64,000 nucleotides of DNA from Flavobacteriaceae bacterium CG2_30_31_66 (lineage in GTDB: Bacteria > Bacteroidota > Bacteroidia > Flavobacteriales > Flavobacteriaceae), in contig MNYM01000035.1 of the NCBI GenBank assembly GCA_001873065.1, positions 124,001 to 188,000 of the forward strand, in the 5' to 3' direction. The stretch's first letter is position 1. Every line of letters starts with the position of its first letter. This document shows, one piece after another, positions 26,237 to 35,619 of the stretch. Both the position numbers and the translations under genes were made by a program. The notes under the pieces were generated by a model, which saw only the letters and a program-made list of their open reading frames with translations, made no database searches and was not told where the DNA came from.

Positions 26237-27739
26237 TTAGCTTTTTAATATTTTGAGTTTCATACCCGGTTTCAAAATATTCTCATTCCAAATATTGTTC
26301 CACTTTTTCAAATCATCGATAGAAACTTTGTCAAATTTTTTCGAAATAATCCAAAGTGAATCTCCTTCTTTCACTTCATACACATCAAATTTGGCATTTT
26401 CAGGAATTATAAAAGTACTTCTTTCTGGTTTTTTAGTTTCTACTTTTGCGATTGCAACATTTTTTTTAGGAAAGATATTGAGTCTTTGTCCCACAGCAAT
26501 ATTACTGGTTTTTAGCTTATTCCAGCTTTTCAAATCACTGACTCTTACACCAAATTTCATGGCAATTTTTCCCAAGTTATCTCCACTTTTCACTTTATAA
26601 CGGATACTTTTATCCATTGCAAAGTTCTCAGGTAGTGGTTTTTCTCTTTTAGAATCGTCCAAATCAGCCAACGCATAAATTTCATGTTCTTTGTCTAAAA
26701 AATCGATAATTTTATGTTTTGGCAAACGCAAGGTGTAATTTCTATTTTCTACAAAAGGAATTACATCGAGTTTGTATGATGGATTTAAAAACGTTAAAAC
26801 CTCTTGCTCTAAACCAATGATTTCAGAAATTTGATCAAAACCAATGGTTCTTTTTACTTGAACTGTATCAGTTTCAAAATCATAAAATCTTGGCATATTT
26901 GGATACAATTGATGCTCATCTGCATATTCAAAAATATACATGGTAGCATAAAAAGCAGGCACATAGCTTGCTGTTTCTCTTGGCAGAAATTGGCGAATAT
27001 TCCAATAATTTTTTTGTCCTCCAGATCGTTTTATAGCTTTCAAAACATTTCCTGGACCTGAATTATAGGCTGCTAAAGCCAAATCCCAATCACCAAAAAC
27101 TTTGAATAATCTACTCAAATATTCGCAAGCTGCAATGGTTGATTTTACAGGATCTTGACGCTCATCAACATACGAACTCACTTTTAAATCGTATAATTTT
27201 CCTGTTCCAAACATAAATTGCCACAAACCTGTTGCTCCTGCGTGCGATTTAATATTGGGAATTAATGCCGATTCAACAACTGCCAAATATTTCATTTCCA
27301 ACGGAATATCATATTTGTCTAAATACTTTTCAAACATTGGAAAATAGTATTTTGCTCTTGACATCAACTCTGGAAATTGTTTTTTTCTTTGAACCAAATA
27401 ACTATTGATTACCTTTTCCAACGCTGGATTGTAAGCTAAATTGAAAGGCGTATTTTGATTTAATTGAAATAATCTTTTTTTCAATATTTCGGTTGTTAAA
27501 GCAACTTCAGTATTATTTTCAATGTCTTTGTCGTTCATCACAAAATTCAGTGTATCAACAAAAGAAGCACTAAAAGATTGTTGCACTAACAAACTATCTA
27601 TTTTTTTTAAATCTTTGTCAGAGAAAAATGGCTTGTTTTTATAAGCTCTTAAAGAATCTTTTTTAATTGAAATGCTATCAACTTTCGTTTGAGCAAAGAG
27701 GGGAAAAGAAAAAAAGAGTATTATTAAAAATCTTTTCAT
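26237..27739 (-). CDS. Lytic murein transglycosylase with two LysM domains (MltD-like)
   Basis: Start taken at the ATG 27739 (MKRFLIILFFSFPLFAQ, a signal peptide); an upstream in-frame start would run into the xth gene. The 500-residue protein has a GH23 SLT domain (about 100-270) with the catalytic Glu in AVVESALIP followed by SHAGATGLWQFM and ALAAYNSGPGNV, then two C-terminal LysM peptidoglycan-binding repeats (YKVKSGDNLGKIAMKFG; YEVKEGDSLWIISKKF). It cleaves glycan strands of murein in the periplasm. It overlaps no gene but begins only 5 bases past the xth stop. Confidence 0.92.
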   Translation of the reverse strand: MKRFLIILFFSFPLFAQTKVDSISIKKDSLRAYKNKPFFSDKDLKKIDSLLVQQSFSASFVDTLNFVMNDKDIENNTEVALTTEILKKRLFQLNQNTPFNLAYNPALEKVINSYLVQRKKQFPELMSRAKYYFPMFEKYLDKYDIPLEMKYLAVVESALIPNIKSHAGATGLWQFMFGTGKLYDLKVSSYVDERQDPVKSTIAACEYLSRLFKVFGDWDLALAAYNSGPGNVLKAIKRSGGQKNYWNIRQFLPRETASYVPAFYATMYIFEYADEHQLYPNMPRFYDFETDTVQVKRTIGFDQISEIIGLEQEVLTFLNPSYKLDVIPFVENRNYTLRLPKHKIIDFLDKEHEIYALADLDDSKREKPLPENFAMDKSIRYKVKSGDNLGKIAMKFGVRVSDLKSWNKLKTSNIAVGQRLNIFPKKNVAIAKVETKKPERSTFIIPENAKFDVYEVKEGDSLWIISKKFDKVSIDDLKKWNNIWNENILKPGMKLKILKS

Positions 27740-27744
27740 AATCA

Positions 27745-28506
27745 TTAAAATTTTAATTCCAGTGCAATGGGACAATGATCAGAATGTTTTGCTTCTGATA
27801 AAATATACGCTCTAGAAATATTATTTTTTAGTGGCTCTGAGACCATGGCATAGTCCAAACGCCAACCTTTGTTATTTGCTCTTGAATTCGCTCTGTAGCT
27901 CCACCAAGAATATTCTTGTTTTTCAGGATTTAAATGACGATAACTATCTATAAATCCGTTATTTATAAAATCACTCATCCAAGCTCGTTCCTCAGGCAAA
28001 AAACCTGAAACGTCTTTCATCTTTGGATTGTGAATATCAATTTCTTGATGACAAATATTATAATCACCACAGATAATCAAGTTCGGAATTTCTTGTTTTA
28101 GGTGATTTATATACACTTGAAAATCATCCATATACTTAAACTTGAAACCCAATCTATCATCATTTGTTCCGGACGGAAGGTACAAACTCATAATGGAAAA
28201 TCCATCATAATCTATTCTTAAATTTCTTCCTTCAGCATCCATCGTTTTAATTCCAGTTCCGTAAACGACATTTTTAGGTGCTTCTTTGCAAAAAATAGCC
28301 ACGGAAGAATAGCCTTTTTTTTCTGCAGAAAACCAGTAATGATAAGGATATCCTGCGTTTTCAAAATCGGAAAGAGTCAATTGATCTTGATGTGCTTTGG
28401 TTTCTTGAATACAAATCACATCAGGATTTGCAGCTTGCAACCATTGAATAAATCCCTTGTTGAGAGCTGCTCTAATTCCGTTTACGTTGTATGATATGAT
28501 TTTCAT
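27745..28506 (-). CDS. xth: Exodeoxyribonuclease III / AP endonuclease
   Basis: The 253-residue Exo-Endo-Phos family enzyme has all motifs: MKIISYNVNGIRAAL, ICIQETKAHQDQ with the metal-binding Glu, LYLPSGTN, ICGDYNICH, a WRLDYAM strand and the terminal SDHCPIAL with the catalytic His. It repairs abasic sites and degrades 3' ends. It is first gene of a unit with the lytic transglycosylase and DUF4837. Confidence 0.96.
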   Translation of the reverse strand: MKIISYNVNGIRAALNKGFIQWLQAANPDVICIQETKAHQDQLTLSDFENAGYPYHYWFSAEKKGYSSVAIFCKEAPKNVVYGTGIKTMDAEGRNLRIDYDGFSIMSLYLPSGTNDDRLGFKFKYMDDFQVYINHLKQEIPNLIICGDYNICHQEIDIHNPKMKDVSGFLPEERAWMSDFINNGFIDSYRHLNPEKQEYSWWSYRANSRANNKGWRLDYAMVSEPLKNNISRAYILSEAKHSDHCPIALELKF

Positions 28507-28751
28507 TAAAAAAGCTTTTTCGATTTTCAGAAACTGGAAAACGCAAATTTCTGAATTATATTGTTGTTTATTTGATTGAAAAACAACTATTTGATTTGCT
28601 CTTCAATTAGAATTTACTTTTTAATAGCTTTTGATTTTTTTTTGGAAAGGCAATATTAGTAATAATTGATTCATTATTCAAAATTTTATGAATCAATTAA
28701 GGAAATAAAAATAATTTGGATAGATAATGCTAGCAAATAGCATTTTGGAAA

Positions 28752-28976
28752 TTAATTTTTTAATACTTTTTTAAAAAACAACCACTTAATTTGCTCTACT
28801 TGACCATGTTGTTTTTCAATCATTGTTATTTTTGGAGATAATATGTATGCTAATAAAACTGCAATTGTGGTATTTATCCGAATTTCTTCTAATAAAAAAA
28901 CCTTTTCTAGAAGAATCATAAAAAATACAATTAAAATGGGAGTAATTAACCAATATGTTTTTTTGAAAAGTTTCAT
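28752..28976 (-). CDS. Small two-helix membrane protein, unknown function
   Basis: From the ATG at 28976 the 74-residue protein has two hydrophobic stretches (YWLITPILIVFFMILLEKVF and INTTIAVLLAYILSPKI) and a basic C-terminus (KWLFFKKVLKN). A TTG six bases upstream is possible. It lies alone on the minus strand behind the scoB gene (30-base gap). I do not recognise a family; amino acid composition and membrane pattern look genuine. The 245 bases between it and xth hold only weak AT-rich hairpins. Confidence 0.55.
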   Translation of the reverse strand: MKLFKKTYWLITPILIVFFMILLEKVFLLEEIRINTTIAVLLAYILSPKITMIEKQHGQVEQIKWLFFKKVLKN

Positions 28977-29006
28977 TATCAATTATTTAAAGTTTAAAAA
29001 TTATTT

Positions 29007-29657
29007 TCAAATCCTCATTTCAGGAATTTCTCCTTCAACAATTAAAGTGCCTTCTGTAGCTTTTTGAACCTCTTCTACAGAAACTCCAGGCGCTCTTTCT
29101 AATAAATAAAAAGCGTTGTTTTTCACTTCTAAAACTGCCAAATTTGTCACTACTTTTTTTACACAACCTACACCTGTTAAAGGCAAAGTACACTGCTTTA
29201 AAATTTTGGATTCTCCTTCTTTATTGGTGTGCATCATAGCAACAATGATGTTTTCTGCAGAAGCTACTAAATCCATAGCACCTCCCATTCCTTTGACCAT
29301 TTTTCCGGGAATTTTCCAATTGGCAATGTCTCCATTTTGCGAAACTTCCATGGCTCCCAAAATTGTAAGATGCACATGTTTACCACGAATCATGGAAAAA
29401 CTAGTTGCGGAATCAAAAAAACTTGCACCTGGTAAAGTGGTAATGGTTTGTTTGCCAGCATTGATAATATCAGCATCTTCTTCGCCTTCAAAAGGAAAAG
29501 GTCCCATTCCTAAAACCCCATTTTCACTTTGAAATTCTACTTCAATATCTTCGCGCACATAATTTGCCACCAATGTAGGAATGCCAATTCCAAGATTTAC
29601 ATAGAATCCGTTTTGTACCTCTTGTGCGATGCGTTTTGCGATGCCTATTTTATCCAT
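29007..29657 (-). CDS. scoB: 3-oxoacid (succinyl-CoA:acetoacetate) CoA-transferase subunit B
   Basis: Start taken at ATG 29657 (MDKIGIAKRIAQEVQNG), giving 216 residues; upstream codons read through repeat DNA. Visible are VNLGIGIPTLVANYV and the catalytic-glutamate loop EFQSENGVLGMGPFP of subunit B. With subunit A it moves CoA between succinyl-CoA and acetoacetate in ketone-body or ketoacid use. It is separated from scoA by a four-helix-bundle gene and two repeat tracts, so the usual tight scoA-scoB coupling is broken. Confidence 0.95.
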   Translation of the reverse strand: MDKIGIAKRIAQEVQNGFYVNLGIGIPTLVANYVREDIEVEFQSENGVLGMGPFPFEGEEDADIINAGKQTITTLPGASFFDSATSFSMIRGKHVHLTILGAMEVSQNGDIANWKIPGKMVKGMGGAMDLVASAENIIVAMMHTNKEGESKILKQCTLPLTGVGCVKKVVTNLAVLEVKNNAFYLLERAPGVSVEEVQKATEGTLIVEGEIPEMRI

Positions 29658-29660
29658 AAT

Positions 29661-29713
29661 GATATAACAATTTAACAGTGAATCAATGTAACAATGATGA
29701 TGAAACAATGATT
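29661..29713. repeat. Periodic AACAAT-rich tract beside the four-helix-bundle gene, scoB side
   Basis: Read on the minus strand, 8-base words vary on ATTGTTAA (ATTGTTAC, ATTGATTC, ACTGTTAA, ATTGTTAT). The same words, in the opposite orientation, occur at 30117-30180 on the other side of the four-helix-bundle gene, so the gene lies between inverted, degenerate repeats. Confidence 0.6.
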
Positions 29714-29720
29714 TAATTTT

Positions 29721-30077
29721 TCAATTTTGATTTTTAGATTTGATACTAGTACTTAAAATTTTATACAATACAAGTCCCAATTCTTGAACTTTTTGATTTA
29801 AAAAATGATTTTTTGGATAATTTTTTGCGCTATCACATAAAATTAACCAGTACTTAGTCTCTTCTAATTCTTTCGTAGCAATTTTTATCTTGTGAATGAA
29901 ATTATTTTTTCTCTCTGAATTTTGAGCTTCATGAACATTAGCTCCTATACTTGTTCCTGATTTTAACAATTGACGTGAAATGATGTATTTTTTCTCTGCA
30001 TCTAACAAATCACAGTAATCAATAACTAATAAAGCAACTTCTATTGACTTATCAACAACTAAATTTTTCTTTTCCAT
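29721..30077 (-). CDS. Four-helix-bundle protein (S23/bAvd-like)
   Basis: The 118-residue all-helical protein belongs to the family of 23S-rRNA-intervening-sequence proteins and Avd-like four-helix bundles: KSIEVALLVIDYCDLL, RQLLKSGTSIGANVHEAQ (the SGTSIGANVxEA signature at about 40-54), KIKIATKELEETKYWL. Family members form pentamers and bind nucleic acid; the cellular role of stand-alone copies is unclear. It has been placed between scoA and scoB and is flanked by periodic repeats, which looks like an insertion of a small repeat-gene unit. Confidence 0.88.
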   Translation of the reverse strand: MEKKNLVVDKSIEVALLVIDYCDLLDAEKKYIISRQLLKSGTSIGANVHEAQNSERKNNFIHKIKIATKELEETKYWLILCDSAKNYPKNHFLNQKVQELGLVLYKILSTSIKSKNQN

Positions 30078-30116
30078 GTTTTTTTTATTTTAGGTTAGTT
30101 TTAAATTTTTTAGGTT

Positions 30117-30180
30117 GCTATATTGTTACGTCAATTCATTGCTAAATTGTAACATCAATTCATTGCTATATTGTTAAATT
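30117..30180. repeat. 24-bp tandem repeat built of 8-bp words, scoA side
   Basis: Two complete 24-base units (30117-30140 and 30141-30164, 20 of 24 bases alike) and a partial third (30165-30180). Each unit reads as three 8-base words related to ATTGCTAT, ATTGTTAC and ATCAATTC. The tract runs into the scoA stop codon, and related words recur inverted at 29661-29713. Confidence 0.75.
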
Positions 30181-30874
30181 ACTTCCTTACAGTTCTCTGC
30201 TCAATTCTCTTTTCATAATTTGTTCCTTGAAAAATTCGTTGTACAAAAATTCCAGGAATATGAATATTGTTTGGATCTAATTCACCAACAGGAACTAGTT
30301 CTTCCACCTCAGCAACTGTAATTTTTGCTGCTCCACACATATTTGCATTGAAATTTCTGGCTGTTCCTTTGAAAATTAAATTCCCAGCTGCATCTCCTTT
30401 CCATGCTTTTACAAATGCAAAATCAGCCTTGAAAGCAGGTTCTAAAACGTACATTTTTCCATCAAATTCTCGAGTTTCTTTGCCTTCAGCGACTTCCGTT
30501 CCATAGCCTGCAGGAGTGTAAAAAGCAGGAAAACCTGCTTGAGCTGCCCTGCATTTTTCAGCTAAAGTTCCTTGAGGAGTGAGTTCAACTTCCAATTCTC
30601 CAGACAACATCTGACGTTCGAATTCTTGATTTTCACCAACATAAGAAGAAATCATTTTTTTGATTTGCTTTTTTTGCAATAACAATCCCAATCCAAAATC
30701 ATCCACTCCAGCATTGTTTGAAATACACGTTACATTTTTGATATTCAATTTTACAAGTTCTGCAATTGCGTTTTCAGGAATACCACATAATCCAAAACCT
30801 CCTAACATAAAAGTCATTCCATTTTCAACTCCTTTGAGTGCCTCTTGAACGTTATTTACTTTTTTATTGATCAT
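30179..30874 (-). CDS. scoA: 3-oxoacid CoA-transferase subunit A
   Basis: A 231-residue subunit A with the start [19 protein letters not shown], the glycine-rich [18 protein letters not shown] loop (about 21-38), [11 protein letters not shown] and [16 protein letters not shown], all typical of ScoA/AtoD-like proteins. It pairs with subunit B encoded 520 bases downstream. Both genes read the same way and could still share a message through the inserted four-helix gene. Confidence 0.95.
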   Translation of the reverse strand: MINKKVNNVQEALKGVENGMTFMLGGFGLCGIPENAIAELVKLNIKNVTCISNNAGVDDFGLGLLLQKKQIKKMISSYVGENQEFERQMLSGELEVELTPQGTLAEKCRAAQAGFPAFYTPAGYGTEVAEGKETREFDGKMYVLEPAFKADFAFVKAWKGDAAGNLIFKGTARNFNANMCGAAKITVAEVEELVPVGELDPNNIHIPGIFVQRIFQGTNYEKRIEQRTVRK

Positions 30875-30927
30875 TAGATTTAGTTATTAATTTTAAGTCT
30901 TTAATTTTACTTGATTGTGATTCTTAA

Positions 30928-33207
30928 TTAAAAATCAGTATCTCCACCCCGAATTTCGTTCAATGTATTCTCTGAAGTGCCGCTACAATTAAGATTGATG
31001 GTTACATTTTCAGGTTTTTCGAAATCATCTTTACTGATGTTTAACGATTTATCAGCATAACATTTTCTCATAAAAATCGCCCAAGAAGGCAATGCCATTG
31101 TAGCTCCTTGGCCTTTTAAAATTCCTCTAAAATGGGTCGCTCTATCTTCACCTCCAGTCCAAACTCCAGTTACTAAATTGGGTACCATTCCCATAAACCA
31201 TCCGTCAGATTGATTTTGAGTAGTTCCTGTTTTTCCAGCAATTGGATTTGTAAAACTGTAAGGAAATCCTGTAGCTACTTTTCCTGCGGATGTATAATTT
31301 GAACGCAAACGAATTCCTGAACCAGCAGTAGTTACTCCTTTTAATAGATCTAAAATGACATACGCAGTTTCTTCACTTAAAACCTCTTGTGTTTTTGGCG
31401 TAAAATCTTTTAAAACGGTGCCATTTTTATCTTCAATTCTTGTAATAATCATTGGAGTTACACGCAATCCTTTGTTAGCAAATGTACTGTAAGCACTTGT
31501 CATTTCAAGTAATGATAATTCTACTGCACCCAAAGCAATGGATGGCATTGGTTTGATAGGTGTTTCAATTCCTGCTGCTTTTGCCAATCTTACCACATTC
31601 TCTGGATCAACCATATCAATCAATCTTGTAGAAATTGTATTTACTGAGCCAGCCAAACCTTCTTTCAGAGTGAGCATTCCACCATATTTATTATCTGCGT
31701 TTTCGGGAGTCCAATCTTGGATTAATCCATATTTTCCGCTTGGAATTGTATAGCGAATATTTGGCAATTCATCACAAGGAGACATGCCTAGCTGATTGAT
31801 GGCAGTGGCATATACAAAAGGTTTGAAAGTAGAACCTACTTGTCTTTTTTGTTGATTTACAGCATCATAGCTAAAATGTTTATTGTCAATTCCGCCAACC
31901 CAAGCTTTTATATGACCTGATTGAGGTTCAATAGAAACCAAACCTGAACGTAGGAAAAACTTATAATATCTGATAGAATCGTTTGGAGACATGATGGTAT
32001 CAAAATCACCTTTCCATGAAAAAACAGTCATATCAGTTTTTGTATTAAAAATCTCATCGATTTCAGTTTTTGATTTTCCGGCAGCTTTTAAACGTCTATA
32101 TCTGTCGGAATTCCTTTTACCACGCTCTAAAATTCCATTGACGTCGTCTTTTCCAATATCATAAAAAGGCGCATTTTTATTTCTTTTTTGTTCGGCAAAA
32201 AAGTAGGACTGTAGGTTTGCCATGTGCTCTTTTACAGCTTCTTCTGCATATTTTTGAATACGAGAATCTATGGTTACATAAATTTTTAATCCATCTCTAA
32301 AAATGTCATATTGCTCACCATCAGGTTTTGGATTATTTTCAACCCAATTACGCATCACTTTTTGCAAATGCGCTCTGAAATAAGTAGCATATCCATCACT
32401 ATGACTTTCAGGGTTGAAATGAATTTTGAGAGGCAATTGTTGCAGAGAATCTTTTTCTTCATCAGTAATGAAACCATTTTTTTTCATTTGAGCGAAAACA
32501 ACATTTCTTCTTTCAAGAGATTTGTCTTTAGAAATAGCTCTGTTTGGGTTGTATTGTCTCGGATTTTTGAGCATCGCAACAATAATGGCAGCTTCTTGAA
32601 GATCTAAATCTTTGGCTTCTTTTCCAAAATAAATTCGGGAAGCAGAACGAATTCCGACAGCATTAAAAATAAAATCTTGCGTGTTTAAATACATCGCAAT
32701 AATTTCTTCTTTGGTATATTGTCTTTCGAGTTTGATAGCAACTACCCATTCTTTCATTTTTTGTAAAACACGTTTTATTTTATTGCTTGACGCATTTTTT
32801 GTAAATAAATTCTTTGCCAATTGTTGTGTAATTGTACTGGCTCCACCTCCTCTACCCAATTTGATAACTGCTCTCGCTGTACCTCTAAAATCAATTCCAG
32901 AATGTTCATAAAAACGCTCATCTTCGGTAGCAATTAGCGCATTTACTAAATTTTGAGGCAACTCTTTATAAGTAATTGGGGTTCTATTTTCTTTGGCATA
33001 TTTACCGATAGTAACGCCATCTGCAGAAATCACTTCTGTTGCCAAATTAGACTGTGGGTTTTCTAAATCTTCAAAACTTGGAAGTGCTCCAAAACCTCCT
33101 AATGAAGCAATAAAAAACATCAGAATTATAAACATGATTCCTCCTAGGACAATTCCCCAAAACCATTTCAGGTATTTATTGTAGTTTGTTAGTTCTTTTT
33201 TTGCCAT
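30928..33207 (-). CDS. mrcA: Penicillin-binding protein 1A (transglycosylase/transpeptidase)
   Basis: The 759-residue bifunctional class A PBP has a short cytoplasmic tail, one TM helix (14-37), a GT51 domain with catalytic Glu95 in IATEDERFYEHSG and the STITQQLAKNLF motif, and a transpeptidase domain with SxxK in GSTFKPFVYA (about 460), SxN in AGSVNTIST and KTG in GKTGTTQNQSDGWFMG. It polymerises and cross-links peptidoglycan at the outer face of the inner membrane. It follows gldH by a 1-base gap. Confidence 0.95.
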   Translation of the reverse strand: MAKKELTNYNKYLKWFWGIVLGGIMFIILMFFIASLGGFGALPSFEDLENPQSNLATEVISADGVTIGKYAKENRTPITYKELPQNLVNALIATEDERFYEHSGIDFRGTARAVIKLGRGGGASTITQQLAKNLFTKNASSNKIKRVLQKMKEWVVAIKLERQYTKEEIIAMYLNTQDFIFNAVGIRSASRIYFGKEAKDLDLQEAAIIVAMLKNPRQYNPNRAISKDKSLERRNVVFAQMKKNGFITDEEKDSLQQLPLKIHFNPESHSDGYATYFRAHLQKVMRNWVENNPKPDGEQYDIFRDGLKIYVTIDSRIQKYAEEAVKEHMANLQSYFFAEQKRNKNAPFYDIGKDDVNGILERGKRNSDRYRRLKAAGKSKTEIDEIFNTKTDMTVFSWKGDFDTIMSPNDSIRYYKFFLRSGLVSIEPQSGHIKAWVGGIDNKHFSYDAVNQQKRQVGSTFKPFVYATAINQLGMSPCDELPNIRYTIPSGKYGLIQDWTPENADNKYGGMLTLKEGLAGSVNTISTRLIDMVDPENVVRLAKAAGIETPIKPMPSIALGAVELSLLEMTSAYSTFANKGLRVTPMIITRIEDKNGTVLKDFTPKTQEVLSEETAYVILDLLKGVTTAGSGIRLRSNYTSAGKVATGFPYSFTNPIAGKTGTTQNQSDGWFMGMVPNLVTGVWTGGEDRATHFRGILKGQGATMALPSWAIFMRKCYADKSLNISKDDFEKPENVTINLNCSGTSENTLNEIRGGDTDF

Positions 33208-33208
33208 T

Positions 33209-33709
33209 TTAATTTACTTTTTCGATGCTAAATCCAATATCTTGGATTCCTTTTAGTGTTGTTAACGGGCTCACTTCGCCATTTTTTCTCATGGCTTGGC
33301 GAATTTGAAATTGATAATTTCCTTTGTTTTGAAATACTTTATTCTCTTTATAAAAAAGTTTATTTTCTTTAGCATTAATAAAACCTTTTCCTAAAAATTT
33401 TCCTGATGTATCTGCCATTTCATATTGCAAAGTATCAATAATCCTTGTTTCATTTGGGAGCAAGAGCGTTGTAATCACATATAAATTACTGAAAGGATAA
33501 TCACTCGTGTTTCTCACATAGATAAAAAGATTTTTAGGAGTCATGGTATCTTGAACATTAAAATCAAAAGACACTTTGTTACTGGTTTCCCAAGAGGTAT
33601 TATTGATTGTTTCATACTTTATGAACTCGATTTGATCATCACAGGAGAAGAGAAAAAATAATAAAAACCCTAACAAGAATGACGATATTCTATTGAGAAT
33701 CTTTGTCAT
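33209..33709 (-). CDS. gldH: Gliding motility lipoprotein GldH
   Basis: The ATG at 33709 gives MTKILNRISSFLLGFLLFFLFSC, a lipoprotein signal with Cys23; the frame is open further upstream but there it only shadows the end of the ricT gene. The 166-residue protein shows GldH features: DFNVQDTMTPKNLFIYVRNTSDYPFSNLYV and a conserved C-terminus QDIGFSIEKV. GldH is one of the lipoproteins needed for T9SS-dependent gliding. It overlaps the upstream PSP1 gene by 20 bases; gldH next to ricT and a PBP is a common Flavobacteria order. Confidence 0.88.
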   Translation of the reverse strand: MTKILNRISSFLLGFLLFFLFSCDDQIEFIKYETINNTSWETSNKVSFDFNVQDTMTPKNLFIYVRNTSDYPFSNLYVITTLLLPNETRIIDTLQYEMADTSGKFLGKGFINAKENKLFYKENKVFQNKGNYQFQIRQAMRKNGEVSPLTTLKGIQDIGFSIEKVN

Positions 33710-35075
33710 TTTTTGGTTTCCTATTTCTTCTATTTCTGTTATTTGATCTCTTTTTATTGGCGTTTTGAATAGCTGCATTCGGCTGATTTTCTGAGTCTTG
33801 CGTGTTAACAGTTTTTTGTTTTTTTGGTTGTGGCTGGGGTTTTTTGACCTGTTGTTGTGGTCTTCTATTTTGCTGAAGTTGTTTTGGTGCAATTTCTGAT
33901 ACCAATTTTTCGGCAGTTGCTACCGGTTTCTTTTTTGGTTTCTTTTTTCTGTTACTTCTCACAGGAGCATCAAAACGCGTTAAACTATCCTCGCCAACAG
34001 CATCCTCAAAGCTCACTTTTACAGGAACTTCAATTTCTGATTCATATTCTTCTAACGAAGCAGATTTCTCATTATTTTTATTCAAATCAATGATTTCTAA
34101 CACTTGCTCAAGATCTAAGCGAAACCATTTTGAACTTTCGTCTTTGTAAGTGTACCACAAATGATTTTTAAAGATGTCCATTTTCACGAAAATAGCCTCT
34201 CCTTTTTCTGTTTTCAAAACCAATTCTTGCTTTGGAAATGGTTTCAAAGCATCTAAATAAGAATCCAATTCAAAGTTTAAACAGCATTTCAATTTTCCAC
34301 ATTGCCCAGCCAATTTCAACGGATTTAATGACAATTGTTGGTAACGTGCAGCAGAAGTGGTTACTTTTCTAAAATCTGTCAACCAAGTTGAACAACACAA
34401 TTCTCGTCCGCAAGACCCAACACCACCCAATCTGGCAGCTTCTTGTCTTGCGCCCACTTGTTTCATTTCTACTCGCACAGAAAAAGCACTTGCAAAATCG
34501 CGAATTAATTGTCTAAAATCTACTCTTGAATCAGCAGTATAATAGAACGTTGCTTTGTTTCCATCTCCTTGATATTCCACATCTGAGAGTTTCATTTGCA
34601 ATCCCAAACGTCCTAAAATCTCTCTTCCTTTGCGTTGCGTTTCTTCTTCTTTGTCTCTAGCAGCTTGCCAAATATCAATGTCTTTTTGAGTTGCTTTTCT
34701 ATATATTTTATTGATTTCTTCGCTATCAAGTGTGATATTTCGTTTTTTCATTTGCACTTTTACCAATTCTCCAGCCAATGAAACTACGCCTATATCATGG
34801 CCTGGCGAACTTTCTACAGCAACCACATCACCCATTGAAATGGTTAAATTTTCAGCATTTCTATAAAAATGCTTGCGTCCGTTTTTAAAACGAACCTCGA
34901 AAATATTGAATCGTTCTTGACCACTTGGCAATGTCATGTTTGACAGCCAATCAAAAACCGCTAATTTTTCACTGCCACTTCCACAAGTTCCTGTGCCACA
35001 ATTTCCGTTACTTTTACAACCTCTAGGAACACCATTTACGGTTGTTCCACAACTTCCACATGCCATGTAATTCAT
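33690..35075 (-). CDS. ricT: RicT-like PSP1 C-terminal domain protein
   Basis: The 461-residue protein (start ATG 35075, or 35066 at MACGSCG) has a Cys-rich head CGSCGTTVNGVPRGC and CKSNGNCGTGTCG, then a PSP1 domain (about 40-280) with YFHYTAD-like FYYTADSRVDFRQLIRDFA, GGVGSCGRELCCSTWL and GQCGKLKCCLNFE, and a low-complexity Lys/Arg/Gln/Asn tail that is probably disordered and RNA-binding. RicT in Bacillus works in a Fe-S-bearing complex controlling RNase Y-dependent RNA maturation. The cluster of cysteines fits iron-sulfur binding. Function in Bacteroidota is not established. Confidence 0.82.
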   Translation of the reverse strand: MNYMACGSCGTTVNGVPRGCKSNGNCGTGTCGSGSEKLAVFDWLSNMTLPSGQERFNIFEVRFKNGRKHFYRNAENLTISMGDVVAVESSPGHDIGVVSLAGELVKVQMKKRNITLDSEEINKIYRKATQKDIDIWQAARDKEEETQRKGREILGRLGLQMKLSDVEYQGDGNKATFYYTADSRVDFRQLIRDFASAFSVRVEMKQVGARQEAARLGGVGSCGRELCCSTWLTDFRKVTTSAARYQQLSLNPLKLAGQCGKLKCCLNFELDSYLDALKPFPKQELVLKTEKGEAIFVKMDIFKNHLWYTYKDESSKWFRLDLEQVLEIIDLNKNNEKSASLEEYESEIEVPVKVSFEDAVGEDSLTRFDAPVRSNRKKKPKKKPVATAEKLVSEIAPKQLQQNRRPQQQVKKPQPQPKKQKTVNTQDSENQPNAAIQNANKKRSNNRNRRNRKPKNDKDSQ

Positions 35076-35619
35076 TTATATTTAAATGGTTGATGGTTTT
35101 TGGTTGATGGTTTTTGGGCAATAAACTAAAACTATCAACAAAAAACTACTCACCAAAATGGTTCATAATTTTGATTCTCAAACAATTACAAAAATGATTT
35201 TTTTGTAAAGTTTAATCAGTAAATATATAAAATCTGAGTGAGAAGTAGCGTTAAAATTTTTGGTATTAGAGATTTTGTCACTTCAACATAAAGTTTTGTT
35301 CAATACACTCAACTGAATAAAACAGGAACTTTTATAAGTTTATGATACAGGTATCTAAGAAGTAATTAGCAATACAGTACGCTATAAGTATGCTATAACC
35401 TACATTAAGACAACTATTTAACCCGTCCTAAAATAACTATACAGGTTATTAAATAAATCCTATTATAGTTATACAAATATAATTTTTGATTTAATAAATC
35501 AAAATTATAACAACGACTATTTATGTAAAAATGATTTCCCCCCTACTTAATATGAATCTATAACCCATTCATTTTTAAAAGGCATCCTAGTTTTACAGCA
35601 AAATCTAAAACAAAAACTT
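35076..35619. other. Long intergenic region at the border of the polysaccharide locus
   Basis: This 544-base AT-rich stretch separates the divergent ricT gene and the T9SS gene at 35620. It holds a perfect 14-base tandem duplication (TGGTTGATGGTTTT at 35087-35100 and 35101-35114) and, 25 to 15 bases before the downstream start, a TAGTTTTA sequence that could serve as -7 element. No reading frame of note, RNA gene or strong palindrome was seen. Confidence 0.5.

Noticed and set aside
28665..28697. Hairpin between xth and the small membrane protein gene as a terminator
   Set aside because: The 10-base arms are all AT-rich and no T-run follows on the minus strand.
30117..30180. 24-bp tandem repeat as a possible CRISPR array
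   Set aside because: The units abut without spacers, are built of 8-bp words and have no cas genes nearby.
35087..35114. 14-bp tandem duplication as a phase-variation or regulatory repeat
   Set aside because: Only two copies, intergenic and far from either start codon; probably replication slippage.
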